From NCBI RefSeq assembly GCF_001279725.1, contig NZ_LGDE01000010.1:1-14764 (forward strand): a stretch of DNA of 14,764 nucleotides, given 5' to 3'. Positions within the stretch are counted from its first letter, which is position 1, and every line of letters starts with the position of its first letter. Shown here in pieces: positions 11,961 to 14,764 of this stretch. The notes beneath the pieces were generated by a model. The model saw only the letters and a list, made by a program, of their open reading frames with translations, did no database searches and was not told the origin of the DNA. This DNA is from Streptomyces sp. WM4235 (GTDB lineage: Bacteria > Actinomycetota > Actinomycetes > Streptomycetales > Streptomycetaceae). The position numbers were made by a program, and so were the translations under genes.

Positions 11961-12170
11961 ATGGCCACCACCAACCCGTTCGAGGACGACGACGCCCGCT
12001 ACTTCGTGCTGGTGAACGCCGAGAACCAGCACTCGCTGTGGCCCGCCTTCGCCGAGGTCCCCGCCGGCTGGACGGTCGCCCACGGCGAGGACACCCGACA
12101 GGGTTGCGCCGCCTACACCGACGAGCACTGGACGGACATGCGTCCCGCGAGCCTCGTGGCCCGCGGCTGA
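11961..12170 (+). CDS. MbtH-like protein
   Basis: 69 residues, standard length. Small cytoplasmic partner that binds NRPS adenylation domains and aids their folding and activity. Contains the family signature: NPFEDDD (5-11), VLVNAENQHSLWPAFAEVPAGW (17-38) with the invariant tryptophans, and YTDEHWTDMRPASL at the end. AAGGAGA (11948-11954) is 6 bases before ATG. It follows the condensation protein by 86 bases and ends unit 2. Since no adenylation domain is encoded in this window, its partner must lie beyond it, most likely to the right. Confidence 0.96.
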   Translation: MATTNPFEDDDARYFVLVNAENQHSLWPAFAEVPAGWTVAHGEDTRQGCAAYTDEHWTDMRPASLVARG

Positions 12171-12197
12171 CGCACCGCCCCGCCCGGGGCGCACACA

Positions 12198-12237
12198 CGG
12201 AAGCCGGGCCGGAGCGAACGCTCCGGCCCGGCTTCCG
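12198..12237. terminator. Bidirectional terminator between mbtH-like gene and GNAT gene
   Basis: Perfect 18-bp stem: 12198-12215 (CGGAAGCCGGGCCGGAGC) pairs with 12220-12237 around a GAAC loop. It is 27 bases after the mbtH-like stop (plus) and 10 bases after the GNAT stop (minus), so it can serve both convergent genes. Confidence 0.92.
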
Positions 12238-12247
12238 CGAGCCCGTC

Positions 12248-12811
12248 TCACACCGTCAGGCGCAGTACTCGCGAGCCCCGGGCGGGATCGAGTGCGGCGG
12301 CCCAGTCGGCCGGGGCCTCGCCGGGCTCGACCGGGACGAAGCCGTGGCGCAGGAAGAGCCGGGCGGAGCCGGTGGTGGCGGTGAAGAGCGTCCGTACCTC
12401 GCTCCGCCGGGCCCGCTCGACGGCGGCTCGGAGCAGTTCCGATCCCACGCCCTGCCCCTGGCAGCCGGGTGCCACGCAGAAGTTGTAGAGCACCGCTGTC
12501 GCGGGCGCCTCGTCCCGCAGGGCGAGGCAGCCGCGTACGCGGTCCCCGCCGGCGCCCTCGGCGACCAGGAACTCCCCCGCGTGGGCGAGGTAGTGGCCGA
12601 TCGAACGGGCCCTCAGCGCGCCGGAGGGGACGAAGGCGCGGGAGAGCGCGTACAGGTCGGGCGCGTCGCGCAGGCGGGCCGACCGGACGTGGGGGAAGGG
12701 GGGTTCCGGCGTCGGGAGGTGCTCCGGAGTCGGGAGGCTCGCCGGGGCGGCGGGGAGGTCCGGATGCGCGGGGAGGTCTGCCTCGACGGAGGCTGCGACA
12801 ATGATCGACAC
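12248..12811 (-). CDS. GNAT acetyltransferase, resembles short N-acetylglutamate synthase
   Basis: 187 residues. The GNAT domain covers about 41-160: HVRSARLRDAPDL (41-53), SGALRARSIGHYL then EFLVAE (80-85), GCLAL (94-98), YNFCVAPGCQGQGVGSELL (109-127) with the acetyl-CoA loop Q118-G-Q-G-V-G123, and LFLRHGFVPV (152-161). Helix-strand order and the GxLxxRS...EFLVAE...RHGF pattern resemble the short actinobacterial N-acetylglutamate synthases (ArgA type, like Mycobacterium Rv2747), which would make the substrate of the nearby ArgB. Residues 11-40 are Pro-rich and include LPTPE twice. GTG at 12811 is the only upstream start; an in-frame stop lies just before, inside iron box 3, and no ribosome-binding site exists, so the mRNA is probably leaderless. 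Alternatives are an N-acyltransferase for hydroxyornithine or siderophore self-protection. Family certain; substrate inferred. Confidence 0.82.
   Translation of the reverse strand: MSIIVAASVEADLPAHPDLPAAPASLPTPEHLPTPEPPFPHVRSARLRDAPDLYALSRAFVPSGALRARSIGHYLAHAGEFLVAEGAGGDRVRGCLALRDEAPATAVLYNFCVAPGCQGQGVGSELLRAAVERARRSEVRTLFTATTGSARLFLRHGFVPVEPGEAPADWAAALDPARGSRVLRLTV
12705..12737. repeat. Short tandem repeat inside the GNAT N-terminal region
   Basis: TCCGGCGTCGGGAGG (12705-12719) is repeated at 12723-12737 with one change, period 18 bases. On the minus strand it encodes LPTPE twice, so it lengthens a likely disordered N-terminal tail. Confidence 0.6.
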
Positions 12812-12815
12812 AGGT

Positions 12816-12834
12816 TTAGGTTAGCCTTGCCTAA
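12816..12834 (-). promoter_or_regulatory. Iron box 3 (DmdR1/IdeR operator) on the GNAT start
   Basis: On the plus strand TTAGGTTAGCCTTGCCTAA, 16 of 19 consensus matches. Its edge is only 4 bases from the GNAT GTG start, so bound repressor would cover both the -10 and the transcription start. Confidence 0.88.
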
Positions 12835-12846
12835 GTTGACCTGCAA
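12818..12846 (-). promoter_or_regulatory. Probable leaderless promoter of the GNAT gene
   Basis: Reading the minus strand, TTGCAG (12841-12846) could be a -35. After 17 bases comes TAACCT (12818-12823), a TANNNT -10, 6 bases before GTG at 12811. That -10-to-start spacing is typical of leaderless actinobacterial transcripts. Confidence 0.45.
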
Positions 12847-12923
12847 TTCGCCACTCCAGCCTCACCCGCCCTTCGGTCCGGGCGAGTTGACCGTCCGCAG
12901 GTCGAAAGGGTTCCACCTCCGAC

Positions 12924-12929
12924 TTGACG
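12924..12929 (+). promoter_or_regulatory. Possible -35 element for the aryl carrier protein unit
   Basis: TTGACG lies 18 bases before iron box 4, placing the -10 at or inside the box; no clear -10 hexamer is seen. Two further TTGAC copies occur upstream at 12836-12840 and 12887-12891. Confidence 0.35.
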
Positions 12930-12947
12930 CATCCGCCTCATCCTTAG

Positions 12948-12966
12948 TTAGGTAAGCCTTGCCTCA
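12948..12966 (+). promoter_or_regulatory. Iron box 4 (DmdR1/IdeR operator)
   Basis: TTAGGTAAGCCTTGCCTCA, 14 of 19 consensus matches; the least conserved of the four, with the right end CCTCA instead of CCTAA. A further TTAGTTAGG overlaps its left side (12944-12952). It is 41 bases upstream of the aryl carrier protein ATG. Confidence 0.78.
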
Positions 12967-13007
12967 TCGACAGGCGGGCTCCTCCTCACAGAACAGAGAG
13001 CCGTGAC

Positions 13008-13256
13008 ATGTCCGATTCCTTCACCACCGAGCCCCTCGGCCTCGATCGCCTGATCCAGGACGTCGCCGAGGTCCTCTACGTCGAGCCGGCCGACATCTCG
13101 CCCGACGAGGACCTGATCGACCAGGGCCTGGACTCCATACGCCTGATGACCCTGGTCGAGAGATGGCGCGCCGAGGGCGCCCGGATCAGCTTCGTGGACC
13201 TCGCCGAGCGCCCCACCCTGCGCGAATGGGCCGCTCTCCTGTCCACCGCCGCCTGA
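13008..13256 (+). CDS. Stand-alone aryl carrier protein (EntB C-terminal domain type)
   Basis: 82 residues, a single carrier domain. The phosphopantetheine attachment site is Ser43 in DLIDQGLDSIRLMTL (35-49). This context, plus ERWRAEGARISFVDLAERPTL (51-71), follows the aryl carrier domain of EntB (LIDYGLDSVRMM, then RW and IDFVMLAKNPT), and differs from ordinary peptidyl carriers with GGHS. It should carry 2,3-dihydroxybenzoate or salicylate, loaded by an aryl-AMP ligase not in this window, to a condensation domain. ATG at 13008 has AGAGAG (12995-13000) 7 bases upstream. First gene of unit 4, followed after 40 bases by the exporter. In EntB and DhbB this domain is fused to the isochorismatase; here the two parts are 7.5 kb apart. 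Confidence 0.93.
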   Translation: MSDSFTTEPLGLDRLIQDVAEVLYVEPADISPDEDLIDQGLDSIRLMTLVERWRAEGARISFVDLAERPTLREWAALLSTAA

Positions 13257-13296
13257 TCCGCCCCACCCGCCGCCCCTGCCGTCAACGGAGCCCCCT

Positions 13297-14667
13297 GTGT
13301 CCCTGCGCGACCTCGTCATCGACATCGACCCGCTGCGCACCAGCCGCGACTTCCGGGCCATCTTCATCGCCCGGGTGGTCTCGCTCTTCGGCCTGGGCAT
13401 GGCGACCGTCGCCCTGGCCGCCCAGGTGTACGGGTTGACCCGCTCGACCTTCGACGTCGCCGTGGCCAGCATGATCATGAGCATCACCGTGCTGGTGGGC
13501 TCGCTCTGGGGCGGCGTCATGGCCGACCGCACCGACCGAAAGCGGCTGATCGTCTGGGCGCGCGGGGCGGCCGCCCTCGCCTTCGCGGGGCTCGCGGTGA
13601 ACGCGATGCTCCCCGACCCCTCCCTGTGGGCGATCTACGTCTGCGTCGCGTGGGACGGCCTCGCGACGGGCGTCAGCGTGACCGCCCTGATGGCGGTGGC
13701 CCCCACACTGGTCCGCCCCGACCAACTCCCGGCGGCCGGCGCCCTGATCTCCCTCACCGGCGAGATCGGCTCCATCAGCGCGCCGCTGCTCGGCGGCGTC
13801 CTGTTGGCCGCCTGGGGCGCGGGGCCCGTCTTCGCCTTCGCCGCCGTCACCACCGCGGTGACCACGTTCCTGATCTCGCGCATCCGTCCGCTGCCGCCGG
13901 TCACCGACGAGGAGGACGAGGAGGGCGCCGAGCAGGACTCCGGCTCCCCGATGGTCGCCTTCCGGTACGCCCTGCGCAACCGGGTCGTCGGTGGGCTGGT
14001 GCTGCTCGGGGGCGTGGTGGCCGTGTTCAACGTCCCCGTCGTGCTCTTCCCCGAGATGGTCGACCGCCAGTTCCACGGCGACGAGATCATGCTCGGCCTG
14101 CTCTACACGGCCCCCGCGGTCGGCGCCGTCCTCGCGTCGGCGACGAGCGGTTGGATCGGCCGCGCCGCACGCCCCGGCGGCCTGTTGCTCGCCGCGGCCT
14201 TCACCGGAGGGCTCGCCACCGTCGGCTTCGGCCTCAGCGGCCACGTGGCCGTCGCCTTCCTGATGCTCGCCGTGGGCGGCGCGGCCGGCACGGTCTACGA
14301 GATCCTCGAATACGCGCTGGTCCAGCACAGCACCCCGGACCGTCTGCGCGGCCGGATCGTCAGCGTCATCACCGCCCAGGGCACCACCGGCGGCGTCCTC
14401 GGTGACGCCGAGGTCGCCTCCATCGCCCGCTGGTTCAGCCCGGCCGGCGCGGCGATCCTCAACGGCGCCGTCTGCGCCGTCGCCGCCGTCGGCGTGGCCA
14501 TCGCCGTACCGGGCCTGCGCCGGGCCACCCTGCCCCGCGAGGACGACGACACCCCCGAGGCCCCGGACGCCCTCACCGTCCCGGACGCCCTCACCGTTCC
14601 GGACCCCCTCACCAAGGACGCCGCCCCGCGGCCCGTCACCGAGGCGGCGCGCCCCTCCGACGCCTGA
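13297..14667 (+). CDS. MFS siderophore exporter, EntS family
   Basis: 456 residues; multi-pass inner-membrane proton-coupled exporter. It tracks E. coli EntS (enterobactin exporter) along its length: FRAIFIARVVSLFGLGMATVAL (19-40), motif A GGVMADRTDRKR (72-83), NAMLPDPSLWAIYV (102-115), WDGLATGVSVTAL (119-131), GEIGSISAPLLGGVLLA (155-171), LGLLYTAPAVGAVLAS (266-281), and STPDRLRGRIVSV (345-357). Hydrophobic segments suggest about 11-12 helices, with an acidic cytoplasmic loop TDEEDEEGAEQD (203-214). The last 45 residues are a hydrophilic tail with a hexapeptide repeat. GTG at 13297 has ACGGAG (13285-13290) 6 bases upstream. Its position right after the aryl carrier protein supports export of a catecholate-type siderophore. 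Confidence 0.92.
   Translation: MSLRDLVIDIDPLRTSRDFRAIFIARVVSLFGLGMATVALAAQVYGLTRSTFDVAVASMIMSITVLVGSLWGGVMADRTDRKRLIVWARGAAALAFAGLAVNAMLPDPSLWAIYVCVAWDGLATGVSVTALMAVAPTLVRPDQLPAAGALISLTGEIGSISAPLLGGVLLAAWGAGPVFAFAAVTTAVTTFLISRIRPLPPVTDEEDEEGAEQDSGSPMVAFRYALRNRVVGGLVLLGGVVAVFNVPVVLFPEMVDRQFHGDEIMLGLLYTAPAVGAVLASATSGWIGRAARPGGLLLAAAFTGGLATVGFGLSGHVAVAFLMLAVGGAAGTVYEILEYALVQHSTPDRLRGRIVSVITAQGTTGGVLGDAEVASIARWFSPAGAAILNGAVCAVAAVGVAIAVPGLRRATLPREDDDTPEAPDALTVPDALTVPDPLTKDAAPRPVTEAARPSDA
14563..14616. repeat. 18-bp direct repeats in the exporter C-terminal tail
   Basis: CCGGACGCCCTCACCGTC (14563-14580) is repeated with one change at 14581-14598 and partly at 14599-14616. It encodes PDALTV, PDALTV, PDPLTK. 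In frame, so it only changes tail length. Confidence 0.8.
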
Positions 14668-14764
14668 CCGCGACGCCCCTCCACCACCGCGCCGCCGACG
14701 ACCTCCCGGCTCCCCGCCGTCGACCCACCGGCCCGCCCGAGCCGGCCGCGCACCACCCGTCTCG

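Noticed and set aside
12248..12811. GNAT as the N5-hydroxyornithine acyltransferase of the hydroxamate pathway
   Set aside because: Siderophore acyltransferases of the IucB/MbtK type are longer and have a different His/Asp pattern. The N-acetylglutamate synthase-like pattern and argB/argC context fit better, though this is not excluded.
12838..12903. Inverted repeat GACCTGC / GCAGGTC in the divergent intergenic region
   Set aside because: Only 7 bp with a 52-base spacer, short enough to be chance in such GC-rich DNA.
14668..14764. Start of a further gene at the right edge
   Set aside because: No start codon with a ribosome-binding site is visible in these 97 bases, and the antisense open frame here is a shadow. 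Unit 4 probably continues beyond the window.

Overview
The window looks like a Streptomyces or close actinomycete chromosome. GC content is very high, GTG and TTG starts are common, and spacing between genes is tight. Four 19-bp boxes close to TTAGGTTAGGCTCACCTAA match the actinobacterial DmdR1/IdeR iron-box consensus. The left third (1-4653) holds general genes: a secreted serine beta-lactamase/D,D-peptidase-fold hydrolase (minus strand), a nucleoside hydrolase with a TTG start, and a full-length phosphoglucomutase. An 11-bp hairpin at 4673-4697 closes this part.

From 4734 to the right edge every gene belongs to an iron-regulated siderophore locus built of four transcription units, each with its own iron box. 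Unit 1 (box 4734-4752) is an EntB/DhbB-like isochorismatase followed by argC and argB, all coupled by overlapping stop and start codons, and ends at the hairpin 7481-7524. Unit 2 (box 7623-7641) is an L-ornithine N5-monooxygenase, a free-standing 933-residue protein made of an EntF/VibH-like condensation domain plus an epimerization-like domain, and an MbtH-like protein. It ends at an 18-bp bidirectional hairpin, 12198-12237. Unit 3 (box 12816-12834, minus strand) is a GNAT acetyltransferase resembling the short N-acetylglutamate synthases. Unit 4 (box 12948-12966) is a stand-alone aryl carrier protein and an EntS-family exporter, and probably continues past the window.

The genes suggest a mixed catecholate-hydroxamate siderophore. 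GNAT (N-acetylglutamate), ArgB and ArgC would form an iron-responsive ornithine supply. The monooxygenase makes N5-hydroxyornithine, the aryl carrier protein carries a (di)hydroxybenzoyl group, the condensation protein would act in trans, and EntS exports the product. Genes still needed (isochorismate synthase, 2,3-dihydro-DHB dehydrogenase, aryl-AMP ligase, an adenylation/thiolation NRPS module, ArgD/ArgJ functions) are not in the window.

The most unusual points are these. EntB is split into two distant genes. Its isochorismatase half has lost the catalytic-site lysine motif and the substrate-loop motif. The condensation protein has no A or T domain and has HQ in place of HH in its first active site. 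A full set of early ornithine-pathway genes sits under iron boxes. A 13-codon mini-ORF bridges the isochorismatase and argC.
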